From DASRLE01 sp963825315 (lineage in GTDB: Bacteria > Verrucomicrobiota > Verrucomicrobiia > Limisphaerales > Palsa-1400), in the NCBI GenBank assembly GCA_963825315.1, contig CAWGST010000002.1, positions 434,001 to 498,000 of the forward strand: 64,000 nucleotides of DNA, read 5' to 3'. Positions 44,932-54,289 of this stretch are shown here, piece by piece. The first letter of the stretch is position 1, and every line of letters begins with the position of its first letter. The notes under the pieces were generated by a model that was not told the origin of the DNA, did not search any database, and saw only the letters and a list, made by a program, of their open reading frames with translations. Both the position numbers and the translations under genes were made by a program.

Positions 44932-45977
44932 GGTTTGCCCAAAGGGAACAGGACGGAGGCGGTCATGCCGACGGCCAGGCCGCGGTCGTCGTTGTCGCAG
45001 CGCAGGCGGATTTCAAAGGTTTTGATGTCGCGCTTGGTGCGGCTGACGTCCCGTTGCGTGGCGTAATCGGCGTCCACCCCGCGATAAAAAACGACGCCGT
45101 CGCGCGTTGCGCCGGAAGGCAGGCGGACGGTGAACCTGTCGCCCAGATGGATGCTGTCAATATAACTTTCCTCCACGTCCGCCCGCACCCAGAGATTTTC
45201 GGGATTGATGAGCGTGACAATGGCCTGGCCGGGGTTGACGACCTCGCCCTGCAAGGCGGCGCGGACATCCACCATGCCGTCGATGGGCGCGCGAATTTCA
45301 GTGTAACCCAGAACGATGGCGGCCTTTTCCTGTTGCGCGCCGGCGGCGGCGCTTTGCTGGATATTGGCCTGGAGCGCGGCGCGGCGGGCGGCGATCTGTT
45401 CCGCGGTGGATTTGGCCAGGGCCACCGCCGCCTGCGCCGCCAGCGCCTGCTTGCGCAGCGACTGGACGCGGGCTTTGGCCGCGTCGCAGGCGGTTCGCGC
45501 CTGATCGTATTCCTTCACTGAATCCACGCCTTGTTTGTACAAGGCTTCTTCGCGCTTGAAAGTGAGACTCAAGTTTTCCAGGTCGGATTCGGCTTGGGCA
45601 ATCTGGTCCCCGGTCGCGGCCAGGTTGGCTTCGCTTTGCCAGGTGAGGTTGCTGGTTTGGGCCTCCTGGAATTTCAAATCCGCCCCGGCTTGCGCGACCT
45701 GGGCGGCGGATTGTTCCGCGCTGTCGGTGTAGAAGGCCAAATCCGCCTTCCGCTCGGCGGGTTGAATGAGCGCGAGCAACTGCCCGTTGGTCACCGTGTC
45801 GCCTTCACGGACCAGAAGTTTTTGCAGCCGGCCTTGAATCTCCGAACTGACGATGACTTCATCGGTGGTGACCATGCCAGTCAAAACGATTTCGCGCCCG
45901 CGGCGGGCGGCGGCAAAATAGAGGGCCGCGGCCATCACAACCACGATGACAATAACCAGCGGAATCTTGCGCTTCAT
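44928..45977 (-). CDS. HlyD-family membrane fusion protein
   Basis: A 349-residue periplasmic adaptor. One N-terminal helix (IPLVIVIVVVMAAALYFAAA), a first barrel/lipoyl half (VSSEIQGRLQKLLVREGDTV), a long alpha-hairpin rich in Ala/Gln (about 80-220), a second lipoyl half (IRAPIDGMVDVRAALQGEVV) and a beta-barrel (LWVRADVEESYIDSIHLGD). Such proteins bridge an inner-membrane exporter to the outer membrane. The gene is first in the HlyD-ATPase-permease set (YbhGFSR-like) and overlaps the ATPase start, so it very likely works with it. Only this member of the set is free of frameshifts. Confidence 0.9.
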
Positions 45978-46111
45978 ATATCAGGGGAGCTTGGCTGCTG
46001 CGCCGCCCCGGGGCAAGTCCTTCCGCGCCAAACCGGCCCGGGTTTTGGCAACCCCGGCATGGCCAAAAAATACAAATGTCAGGAACCCTTTTTTGGCGAA
46101 AGGCACATGAA

Positions 46112-46594
46112 TTAACGGAAATGCCCAAAACTATGGTTTGATCCTGATGTAATGTCTCCGTCGTCCAGATCGTTCAACGGTGCTTCCGTTCCCTCGACGG
46201 TCCACGAGCAAGTCTTCTTGCTCCGCGCCTCCTGAATCATCGTATCCAAGGAATACATCCATGCTGCAAGAATCTGCTTTGACTGGCCATCATCACGACT
46301 GCGCTGAAGCTCGGCCGAAATTGACTCGTGATGTCGTTGAATGCTCGCCCGGAGAAGTCCACACTGCTTTATGACCGTGCGCGCGTCGTCCACTCCGGAA
46401 CAACTCGTGAGCCGCGAAAACCAAAGGCTTGCATCCTGCGAGACTGGGCAAAGTCGCGCTGCCAGAAAGAGCCACTGCGCCCAATGCGGCAGCAACTGTC
46501 CTTCAAAGCAAATCACCTTCAAGTTCTCCCGGGACTTCACGCTCATGTGTTTGTCAATTAGTTCAGGATCTCGCACCTCTGACATCGGACGCAA
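46112..46594 (-). CDS. Hypothetical protein
   Basis: A 160-residue frame (start at 46594; MSVKSREN at 46546 is an alternative). It contains HWAQWLFLAARLCPVSQDA, a helical VDDARTVIKQCGLLRASIQR and SKQILAAWMYSLDTMIQEAR, which look like real alpha-helical protein. I do not recognise a family. It lies upstream of the HlyD gene on the same strand, 135 bases away. The opposite strand also has open frames, so confidence is limited. Confidence 0.45.
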   Translation of the reverse strand: MRPMSEVRDPELIDKHMSVKSRENLKVICFEGQLLPHWAQWLFLAARLCPVSQDASLWFSRLTSCSGVDDARTVIKQCGLLRASIQRHHESISAELQRSRDDGQSKQILAAWMYSLDTMIQEARSKKTCSWTVEGTEAPLNDLDDGDITSGSNHSFGHFR

Positions 46595-46725
46595 TTAAGC
46601 GGGGCTTAAGAAAAAATTGTGCTTCAGAAAACGAACCGTCGGTTGCATATTAAGCGAAAGCTTATTGATTATGAACAATTTGCGACTTTCGAATTCGGTC
46701 GGAGGGCTGGTTTCAATTCGACCCC

Positions 46726-46843
46726 GGCTGGCTCATGAAGGGCAGGATGAGAGGGTGGAAAACCTCCTCTCCCCGCCCCTCTCCTCCACAAGTGTGTGGA
46801 GGAGAGGGAGAACACACGGGAGGTTTCCCTTCATGGGCCAGCC
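46726..46843. repeat. 118-bp nested inverted repeat (large hairpin)
   Basis: GGCTGGCTCATGAAGGG at 46726-46742 pairs with CCCTTCATGGGCCAGCC at 46827-46843 (16 of 17). In the centre CCCTCTCCTCCACA at 46777-46790 pairs perfectly with TGTGGAGGAGAGGG at 46795-46808 around AGTG. It lies in the 339-base gap between a hypothetical gene and the end of the glutamine synthetase gene. It may act as a terminator for the latter but looks more like a mobile or dispersed hairpin. Confidence 0.8.
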
Positions 46844-46933
46844 GTAAAACCAGACTGGCCGGGCCTTTGGAATTTCTCGGAGTTCCAATTAAAGGCCGCG
46901 GCCAGGTAAATTGATCCATTCAGCTTATCGTCA

Positions 46934-47959
46934 TCACTTGGCCGGCACTGTAGCAATGGTTTGCAGGATGCGGCTGGCGATTTTGTAGGGGTCACCCTGC
47001 GAGTTGGGGCGGCGATCCTCCAGGTAGCCGCGGTGGCCGTTGTTGACGAAACTGTGCGGGACGCGGACGGACGCGCCCCGGTTGGCCAGGCCGTAGTTGA
47101 ATTTGTCGATGGACTGGGTCTCATGCAGGCCGGTGAGGCGCAGGTGGTTGTCCGGGCCGTAAACGGCGATGTGCTCGTTTTTGTATTTGTCAAAGGCGGC
47201 CATGAGCGCCTCGAAGTATGCCTTGCCGCCAACCTCGCGCATGTATTTGGTCGAGAAATTGGTATGCATGCCGGAGCCGTTCCAATCCACGTCGGCGCCC
47301 AGGGGCTTGCAGTACCAATTCACGTCCACACCGTATTTTTCGCCAAGGCGCATGAGCAGGTAACGGGCGATCCACATCTGGTCGGCGGCGCTTTTGGAGC
47401 CTTTGCCGAAGATTTGGAATTCCCACTGGCCTTTGGCGACCTCGGCGTTGATGCCTTCGTGGTTGATGCCGGCATTGAGGCAGAGATCGAGATGGGTATC
47501 GACGATCTCGCGGGCGATGTCGCCCACGGCATCAAAGCCCACGCCGGTGTAGTATTTGCCCTGCGGGGGCGGGAATCCACCGCCTTTTGGGAAACCCAGC
47601 GGCGCTCCGTCCTTGTAAAGAAAGTATTCCTGCTCAAAACCGAACCAGGCGTCCGGGTCGTCGAGAATGGTGGCGCGGGCGTTGGTGCGGTGCGGGGTCT
47701 TGCCGTCGGGCATCATGACCTCGCACATGACGAGGGCGCCGTTTTTCTTCGTCGAGTCGGGAAACACCGCGACGGGTTTGAGCAGGCAATCGGAACTGTG
47801 CCCTTCGGCCTGCCGCGTCGAACTGCCGTCAAAGCCCCACATGGGCAGTTCTTCGAGTTTCGGGAAACTGCCGAACTCCTTGATCTGAGTCTTGCCGCGG
47901 AGGTTCGCGACGGGTTCATAGCCGTCGAGCCAGATGTATTCCAGTTTATATTTCGCCAT
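46934..47959 (-). CDS. glnII: Type II (eukaryote-like) glutamine synthetase
   Basis: A 341-residue GSII, which joins ammonia to glutamate with ATP. YKLEYIWLDGYEPVANLRGK and the PMWGFDGSSTRQAEGHSSD block (the glutamate/ATP site opening) are typical of GSII. Further blocks are FGFEQEYFLYKDG, GINHEGINAEVAKGQWEFQI and NGSGMHTNFSTKYMR with VNWYCKP just before. Its length is the normal 340-370 residues; type I enzymes are about 470. It stands alone, with 280 bases upstream that must carry the promoter. GSII occurs in some soil bacteria besides eukaryotes. Confidence 0.95.
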   Translation of the reverse strand: MAKYKLEYIWLDGYEPVANLRGKTQIKEFGSFPKLEELPMWGFDGSSTRQAEGHSSDCLLKPVAVFPDSTKKNGALVMCEVMMPDGKTPHRTNARATILDDPDAWFGFEQEYFLYKDGAPLGFPKGGGFPPPQGKYYTGVGFDAVGDIAREIVDTHLDLCLNAGINHEGINAEVAKGQWEFQIFGKGSKSAADQMWIARYLLMRLGEKYGVDVNWYCKPLGADVDWNGSGMHTNFSTKYMREVGGKAYFEALMAAFDKYKNEHIAVYGPDNHLRLTGLHETQSIDKFNYGLANRGASVRVPHSFVNNGHRGYLEDRRPNSQGDPYKIASRILQTIATVPAK

Positions 47960-48239
47960 AGATGTTGTTACAGAATGGTTCGGTTCGTTCTTGCCGCGCC
48001 AATTTTTTAAGTTTGTTTGCTGCCATCAATCAATCGCATCTGCTCAAAGCAGGCAGAATGCCAATTCACCAAAAGGCTGGATTGGCGCCGGCGCGAAGCT
48101 GTTGAAATGGCCTGTGGACGAGGGAAATGCAGCGGCGTTTTTTTTCCGGTCTGATCACGGCATCAGGATTAATCCACTGTTTTTTTTTGCTCGTACTGCG
48201 CAGATTTGGCTGTTTTGATCATTTGACCGGAGTGCGGCG

Positions 48240-48644
48240 GTGGGGCAGGTTTCGGATGGCATGTTGCAGGTGAAGGATACACTCAGGGCGACCGTCCAGG
48301 TGAGTTTTGATGGGCGGGTCTTCAAGATTTACCACGGCCCGGATGCGGCGGAGCGCTTCAAGAGAGAGGTGCGGGTGCTGCGGCATCTCGAGGCCCGCGG
48401 CTGCGGGTTCGTGCCGCGGCTGCTTGAGGCCGATCCGGCCATACCGCGCATCACCACCACCAACTGCGGGACCCGGGTGGAGCATTTGGACCCGGAACGG
48501 ACGCGGGAGTTGTTCGCCGAACTGGAAAGCTACGGGGTGCGGCACGACGACCCGGACATGCGCAACGTGACTTACCGACAGTCCGACGGCCGTTTCTGCG
48601 TGGTGGACTTTGAGCTGGCGACCATTCTGCCGGGTTTCGAGTAA
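48240..48644 (+). CDS. Minimal protein-kinase-like protein
   Basis: A 134-residue protein (GTG at 48240; ATG at 48261 is possible). The pattern VSFDGRVFKIYHGPDAAERF and REVRVLRHLEARG gives the Lys and Glu of a kinase N-lobe. GVRHDDPDMRNVTY matches the catalytic loop (HxD....N) and FCVVDFELA the metal-binding DFG, here DFE. It lacks a clear glycine loop and most of the C-lobe, similar to Bud32/RIO-like minimal kinases. It is 12 bases before a PP2C phosphatase gene, a kinase-phosphatase pairing. Activity is not certain. Confidence 0.7.
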   Translation: MGQVSDGMLQVKDTLRATVQVSFDGRVFKIYHGPDAAERFKREVRVLRHLEARGCGFVPRLLEADPAIPRITTTNCGTRVEHLDPERTRELFAELESYGVRHDDPDMRNVTYRQSDGRFCVVDFELATILPGFE

Positions 48645-48656
48645 GCGCGCGCCGCC

Positions 48657-49502
48657 ATGGATCTTCCCCGCCAAGCCCCCGCTTGCAAAGGCCTGCAATG
48701 GTCGGGACGGACCGACCGCGGCAAGGTCCGGCCCAACAACGAGGACGCCTTCGTGGGCCTGCAGTTTGACGCTCGCGAGGTTCATCACCTGGGAGCAATC
48801 GGGGAAGGCGCGACCGGGCACATGGATTTTGTGTTCGCGGTGAGCGACGGGATGGGCGGGGCGATGGCCGGGGAACAAGCCAGCCGGATTGCGGTGCAAA
48901 GAATCACGACACTGCTGCCGCGCTCCTACCAGCAGTCGGCGGTCGGATTGGAGGCGGGTTTTCCCGACGTGCTGGAGGAGCTATTCGCCCAAATCCACGG
49001 GGCGCTGGCCCACTTGGGGAAGAGCTATGAAGAGTGCCACGGCATGGAAACCACCTTGAGCCTTTGCTGGTTCACGCCGGGGCGGATGTATTTTGGCCAC
49101 GTCGGTGACAGCCGCATTTATTATCTGCCCGCGCACACGGGAGCGATCAGACAACTCAGCCATGATGATACCCACGTGGGCTGGCTGTTGCGAAATGGGA
49201 GGATCAATGAGCGGGAGGCGCGCGCCCATCCGCGGCGCAACCTGCTGCAAAAGGCCCTGGGCGGCGGCAACCAGTTTGTCACTCCGCAGGTGGGCGCCGT
49301 GACTTACGAGACCGGCGATCTCTTTCTACTCTGCACGGATGGTCTGGTCGAGGGATTGCACGACAGCCACCTGGAGGAATTCCTGCGCCCGCCTGAAGCC
49401 ACCCCGCCGGGCACCACCAACCCGGCGGACCGGCTCGTGGAGGAATCGCTGGCCAGAGACGGGCGCGACAACACCACCGCGCTGGTGATTCGGGTGGTTT
49501 AA
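48657..49502 (+). CDS. PP2C-family protein serine/threonine phosphatase
   Basis: A 281-residue metal-dependent phosphatase. GKVRPNNEDAFVGL and FAVSDGMGGAMAGEQAS carry the first metal-binding Asp residues. METTLSLCWFTPG, GHVGDSRIYYL, LLCTDGLVEGL and ARDGRDNTTALVIRVV complete the PP2C pattern with the last metal Asp in RDN. It removes phosphate from Ser/Thr. The kinase-like protein directly upstream is the likely partner. It is soluble, with no membrane helix. Confidence 0.92.
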   Translation: MDLPRQAPACKGLQWSGRTDRGKVRPNNEDAFVGLQFDAREVHHLGAIGEGATGHMDFVFAVSDGMGGAMAGEQASRIAVQRITTLLPRSYQQSAVGLEAGFPDVLEELFAQIHGALAHLGKSYEECHGMETTLSLCWFTPGRMYFGHVGDSRIYYLPAHTGAIRQLSHDDTHVGWLLRNGRINEREARAHPRRNLLQKALGGGNQFVTPQVGAVTYETGDLFLLCTDGLVEGLHDSHLEEFLRPPEATPPGTTNPADRLVEESLARDGRDNTTALVIRVV

Positions 49503-49572
49503 AGGGGAAGCCAGGCAGTCAAACCAATCCTTGTTGCCTCTTTTCAAATTTCGATTACGATGCCCCCACAAA

Positions 49573-51708
49573 ATGCGATTAAAAATTATGTTGAATTGCG
49601 GTTTCGCAGCAATCGTGGCCGGCTGCAGCACGGAGACTGAAGCGCCTCGACCCATGCCGGTGGAGCATGACACCCTCGTTGGTTTCCAGCAGGAGGCCGA
49701 CAAATTCAATTCCATCATCAGTCTGCCCGATTTCGAGACCACAACCAACGCCATCGAGCTTTCTGTCAAAACAACCATCGCCGGCGCCAATGCCGCCCTG
49801 GATCAAATCGGGCGGCTGCAACCGCCGGAGGTCAACTTCAAAAATACCCTGCGCGCCCTCGACGATGTGAATTATGGCATCAGCCTGACGGAGAACCGCC
49901 TGGAAATCATCAAGGAAACCAGCACGGAGGCGGCCTTGCGCGATGCGGCCACGGACCAGATCAAGGTCATCGAGGAATGGGCCGTGGGCTTGGACTATCG
50001 CGAGGACGTTTATCGCGCTGTCAAGGCTTACGCCGACACGAAACCCCGGCTGACGGGCGAAGACGCCAAGTTGCTCAAGGAAACGATGCGCGATTACACC
50101 CGCGCCGGGCTGAGCCTGCCCAAGGCACAGCGCGACGAAGTGGAAGGACTGCGCAAAAAACTCTCCGGCCTGACGACGGACTTTGAGACCCACGTGACCA
50201 AGGCCGAGCACAAAATGACGTTTAGCAAAGCGGCATTGGAAGGCGTGCCGGAGGATTTCCTCACCCAAAAAGACGTCAAGAATGACGATGGCACCTATTC
50301 CATCATGGCCAACATCACCTGGCATTACCTGACGGTGATGGAGAATGCGAAGAACGAACAGACCCGGTTGCGGCTCCAGACCGCCCGGGACAATCTGGCC
50401 AGGGCGGAAAACGTCCCCCTGCTCCAACAAATCCTCGTCCTGCGCGATACGCTGGCCCACAAACTCGGCTACAAGACTTGGGCGGATTACGTCATCGAAA
50501 TCAAGATGGCTAAAACCGCCGCGCGGGCGGAGAACTTTTTGGAAAAATTAAAGGCGGGCTTGCAGCCGAAGTTTGATGCGGAAATCGCCGAATTTCGCGC
50601 GTTGAAAGTCAAGGAAACCGGGGACACAAACGCCCGGATTCAACTGTGGGACTGGCGCTATTACGCCAACCAGCTCAAGAAGGAAAAATACACGGTCAAC
50701 GAAGAGGAACTCAAAGTCTATTTCCCCTATCAACACGCGCTGGACGGGATGTTCAAGATTTATCAAAGGATTTTCGGCCTGAAATTCCAACGCCTCGACG
50801 CGCCTTATAGATGGGTGGCCGACTTGCAGCTTTACGCCGTGTCGGATTCCTCCACCGGCGAACCGTTGGGCTTGTTCTATCTGGATATGTTTCCGCGCGA
50901 AGGCAAATACAATCACTTTGCCCAATTCGGCATTATCGAGGGCAAGTTGCTGGCCAACGGGAAATATCAGCGGCCCACCGTGGCTTTGATCTGCAATTTC
51001 CCCTCCCCCCAGGCCGGCAAGCCGTCCCTTCTCGCCCACCAGGACGTGGAAACGCTCTTCCATGAATTTGGCCACGCCATGCATTCGATTTTGACCCGCG
51101 CCAAATACTCCCGCTTCGCCGGCACGAGCGTGCCGCGCGATTTCGTCGAAGCGCCTTCACAAATGCTGGAGAACTGGGTTTGGGACAAAAAGGTGCTGGA
51201 CAGTTTTGCCGCGGATTACCGTGATCCTTCCAAAAAAATTCCCCAGCAAATACTGAACCAGCTCAAGGCCTCCAAGCTGGCCATCGAAGGCACATTCTAC
51301 CGGCGTCAACTCAGTTTCGGCTTGTTGGACCTGGCCCTGCACACGCAAATCCACACGAATAACGCGCAGGAAACAGTGCCGCTTTCCAACAAGATCATTG
51401 GCGGCACATTTTTCCCGGAACCGCCGGACACGGCGTTCGTGGCCTATTTTGGCCATCTCATGGGATATGACGCCGGTTATTATGGTTATGCTTGGGCCGA
51501 TGCCATCGCGGCGGACATGGCGACGGTCTTCGCCAACGCGCCGGACGGCTTTTTGGACGAGCAGGCCGGCCGCCGCCTGCGCAAGGAAATCTACGAGGTG
51601 GGCGACTCGCGCGACGTGGAAATCTCGATAGAGAAATTCCTGGGCCGCAAGCAATCCATCGAGCCGTTCCTGAAGAAGATCGGCATGGAGCCTGGCACGG
51701 CCCATTAG
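49573..51708 (+). CDS. M3-family zinc oligopeptidase (lipoprotein)
   Basis: A 711-residue metallopeptidase from the ATG at 49573. An N-terminal signal with a lipobox (AIVAGCS) suggests anchoring in the envelope. The catalytic motif TLFHEFGHAMHSIL (HExxH, about residues 495-505) and the following glutamate helix (VPRDFVEAPSQMLENW) are those of thimet oligopeptidase/oligopeptidase F. Most M3 enzymes are cytosolic, so the signal is noteworthy. The stop is 14 bases before oppA, so the peptidase and the peptide transporter are probably one transcript. Confidence 0.9.
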   Translation: MRLKIMLNCGFAAIVAGCSTETEAPRPMPVEHDTLVGFQQEADKFNSIISLPDFETTTNAIELSVKTTIAGANAALDQIGRLQPPEVNFKNTLRALDDVNYGISLTENRLEIIKETSTEAALRDAATDQIKVIEEWAVGLDYREDVYRAVKAYADTKPRLTGEDAKLLKETMRDYTRAGLSLPKAQRDEVEGLRKKLSGLTTDFETHVTKAEHKMTFSKAALEGVPEDFLTQKDVKNDDGTYSIMANITWHYLTVMENAKNEQTRLRLQTARDNLARAENVPLLQQILVLRDTLAHKLGYKTWADYVIEIKMAKTAARAENFLEKLKAGLQPKFDAEIAEFRALKVKETGDTNARIQLWDWRYYANQLKKEKYTVNEEELKVYFPYQHALDGMFKIYQRIFGLKFQRLDAPYRWVADLQLYAVSDSSTGEPLGLFYLDMFPREGKYNHFAQFGIIEGKLLANGKYQRPTVALICNFPSPQAGKPSLLAHQDVETLFHEFGHAMHSILTRAKYSRFAGTSVPRDFVEAPSQMLENWVWDKKVLDSFAADYRDPSKKIPQQILNQLKASKLAIEGTFYRRQLSFGLLDLALHTQIHTNNAQETVPLSNKIIGGTFFPEPPDTAFVAYFGHLMGYDAGYYGYAWADAIAADMATVFANAPDGFLDEQAGRRLRKEIYEVGDSRDVEISIEKFLGRKQSIEPFLKKIGMEPGTAH

Positions 51709-51722
51709 CCGGCCTGCATTGC

Positions 51723-53369
51723 ATGATAAATGAATCCAGGGTTGCGCGGAATGTTTATTTGACGTTGCTAACGGCCTGCGTCGTCGCTCTGCTGGCCGGC
51801 GGCTGCGGCAAACGCGAAACACTCGCCGCCATCGGCGACCGCACCCAGGAGCTGCGCCTCAATAACGAGGGCGAGCCTTCGAGCCTTGACCCGGCAGTGG
51901 AAATCGGCAACATCGAACATGATGTCATCCTGGCGCTCTTTGAAGGCCTTATCACCGCCGATCCCAAAGATCTCTCGCCGCGTCCCGGGGCGGCGGAGAG
52001 CTGGGAAATTTCGCCGGACGGAAAAGTTTATAAATTTCATCTGCGCAAGAATGGCCGCTGGTCCAATGGCGAGCCTGTGACCGCGCGGGATTTTGTTGAA
52101 ACGTATCACCGGATGCTGACGCCTTCGCTAGGAGCGCAGTATTCCTACATGTTGTACCCGGTAAAAAACGCCGAGGCCTTCAATCTTGGAAAAATCACCG
52201 ATTTCAGCCAGGTCGGCTTCAAGGCACTGGATGATTATACCCTGGAATTGACGCTGCACAGCCCCGCGCCCTGGTTGCTCTCCATGATAATCCACGACTC
52301 GTGGTTTCCTGTTCCGATTGCGGTCATTGAAAAGCACGGCGCCCTTGATGACCGCACGAACCCGTGGACCAAGCCGGAAAATTTCGTGGGCAACGGACCC
52401 TTTGTTTTGAAAGAATGGAGAATGAACTCTCACATTTTGGTGGAGAAAAGCCCGACCTATTGGGACGCGAAAAATGTGCGCCTGAATAAAATTTATTTTG
52501 ACCCCACTGAAGTGTTAGACACAGCCGAACGAATGTTCCGTTCCGGGCAACTGCACAGCGATCCGCAGGCTCCGCCTTCGAAAGTCGCGTTCTACCGCAA
52601 ATACAAACCCAACCTGATCAACGTCTATCCGCTGCTGGGGACTTACTTTTACAAAATTCATGTCACGCAGCCTGCCTTGAAGGACAAGCGCGTGCGCCAG
52701 GCGCTGGCGATGGCCATTGACCGCCATGCCATCACAGAAACCATCATGCGCGCCGGGGAGGAACCGGCTTATTTTTTGACGCCGCCCAACACCGCTGGAT
52801 ACACTTGCCAGACCCAAATCAAGGAAGATGTGGCCGCGGCCCGCCAGCTTCTGGCGGAGGCCGGCTACCCAGACGGAAAGAACTTTCCGACGGTTGAAGT
52901 CCTGTTTAATACATTGCAAAGCCACAAGGCCATCGCCGAAGCCTTCCAGGACATGTGGAAAAAGAACCTCAACATCAACGTCGTGTTGCACAATGAGGAA
53001 TGGAAAGTCTATTTGGACTCGCTGCGACGGATGGATTATTCCATTGGCCGCGCCTCCTGGGTTGGCGATTATGTTGATCCGAGCACTTTCCTGGATATGT
53101 TTACGACAGAGAATGGCAACAACGAAACCGGCTGGTCCAACGCCGAGTACGACCGGCTGGTTCATTTGGCATCGAATACCGGAGACCGGGCCGCGCGTTA
53201 CGACGCCTATCAGAAGGCCGAAGCCATTTTGCTGGATGAGATGCCAATCATCCCAATTTATTTTTACACGCGGCCCCGCCTGATTCGGCCGAGCGTTCGA
53301 GGTTGGTATCCCAATGTGCTCGACCAATACGATTTCAAGTCCATCTATCTCGTGCCGGAGGACAACTGA
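51723..53369 (+). CDS. oppA: Oligopeptide ABC transporter substrate-binding lipoprotein
   Basis: A 548-residue SBP_bac_5 protein. It starts at the ATG at 51723 with a lipoprotein signal (VVALLAGGCGKRE). EPSSLDPAVEIGNIEHDVIL, LFEGLITADPKDLSPRPGAAESWEIS, FHLRKNGRWSNGEPVTARDF and the RQALAMAIDRHAI block are typical of OppA. The C-terminus has MPIIPIYFYTRPRL. It binds peptides outside the inner membrane and delivers them to OppBC. It is followed by oppB after two bases. Confidence 0.93.
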   Translation: MINESRVARNVYLTLLTACVVALLAGGCGKRETLAAIGDRTQELRLNNEGEPSSLDPAVEIGNIEHDVILALFEGLITADPKDLSPRPGAAESWEISPDGKVYKFHLRKNGRWSNGEPVTARDFVETYHRMLTPSLGAQYSYMLYPVKNAEAFNLGKITDFSQVGFKALDDYTLELTLHSPAPWLLSMIIHDSWFPVPIAVIEKHGALDDRTNPWTKPENFVGNGPFVLKEWRMNSHILVEKSPTYWDAKNVRLNKIYFDPTEVLDTAERMFRSGQLHSDPQAPPSKVAFYRKYKPNLINVYPLLGTYFYKIHVTQPALKDKRVRQALAMAIDRHAITETIMRAGEEPAYFLTPPNTAGYTCQTQIKEDVAAARQLLAEAGYPDGKNFPTVEVLFNTLQSHKAIAEAFQDMWKKNLNINVVLHNEEWKVYLDSLRRMDYSIGRASWVGDYVDPSTFLDMFTTENGNNETGWSNAEYDRLVHLASNTGDRAARYDAYQKAEAILLDEMPIIPIYFYTRPRLIRPSVRGWYPNVLDQYDFKSIYLVPEDN

Positions 53370-53371
53370 CC

Positions 53372-54289
53372 ATGCTCCGCTTCATCGCACGCCGCTTTCT
53401 TGAGGCCATTCCGGTCTTATTCATCATCGCCACGGCCACGTTTTTCATGATGCGCCTGGCCCCCGGCGGGCCGTTTGATTCGGAGAAGCAAGTCAGCGCC
53501 GAAGTCCGCGCGCGCATGGAAGCGCACTACGGATTGGACAAGCCGTTGTTTCAACAATACCTGCTGCAAATGAAACATCTGCTGCGGGGCAACCTGGGCC
53601 CTTCCTTCAAATATCCCGGCCGGACTGTCAACGAGATTATTGCGGACGCCTTTCCTGTTTCGCTGGAGCTGGGTTGCGAGGCCCTGGCCGTGGCCCTGGT
53701 CTTCGGCCTGGCGGCGGGCATGGTGGCGGCGTTGAAACAAAACAGCGCGTGGGACCACGTCCCGATGGCGCTGGCCATGATTGGCCTTTGCGTGCCGACG
53801 TTTGTCATGGGGCCGCTGCTGATTTCCGCCTTTGCCCTGCATCTGGATTGGTTCAACGCCGCCGGCTGGTTTTTCCCGCGGGACCGGGTGCTGCCCGCGT
53901 TGACGCTGGGCGCTTACTATGCGGCGTATATCGCCCGATTGTGCCGGGGAGGGTTTCTGGAGGTTTTGAACCAGGACTATATCCGCACCGCGCGCGCCAA
54001 GGGAGCCGGCGGCGCGCGGATTCTTTTCAAACACGCGCTGCGCGGCGGGATCCTGCCCGTCGTTTCGTTTCTTGGGCCGGCGGTGGCGGGACTTTTGACC
54101 GGCTCATTTGTGGTGGAAACGATCTTCGGCGTTCCCGGTTTGGGCCGGTACTTTGTCACCGCCGCCTTTAATCGCGACTACTTCATGGTCATGGGTTCGG
54201 TCTTGTTCTATGCGTGCTTTGTCGTGGTCTTGAATCTTGTGGCGGACGTGGCGTTGGTTTGGCTGAACCCAAAATTGCGCTTTGAATAA
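53372..54289 (+). CDS. oppB: Oligopeptide ABC transporter permease
   Basis: A 305-residue inner-membrane protein with six predicted helices. The start MLRFIARRFLEAIPVLFII and the conserved FGLDKPLFQQYL-type segment (YGLDKPLFQQYLLQMKHLL) are typical. The EAA loop DYIRTARAKGAGGARILFKH contacts the ATPases. The end PGLGRYFVTAAFNRDYFMVM is conserved in DppB/OppB. It overlaps oppC by one base (TAATG). Confidence 0.93.
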   Translation: MLRFIARRFLEAIPVLFIIATATFFMMRLAPGGPFDSEKQVSAEVRARMEAHYGLDKPLFQQYLLQMKHLLRGNLGPSFKYPGRTVNEIIADAFPVSLELGCEALAVALVFGLAAGMVAALKQNSAWDHVPMALAMIGLCVPTFVMGPLLISAFALHLDWFNAAGWFFPRDRVLPALTLGAYYAAYIARLCRGGFLEVLNQDYIRTARAKGAGGARILFKHALRGGILPVVSFLGPAVAGLLTGSFVVETIFGVPGLGRYFVTAAFNRDYFMVMGSVLFYACFVVVLNLVADVALVWLNPKLRFE

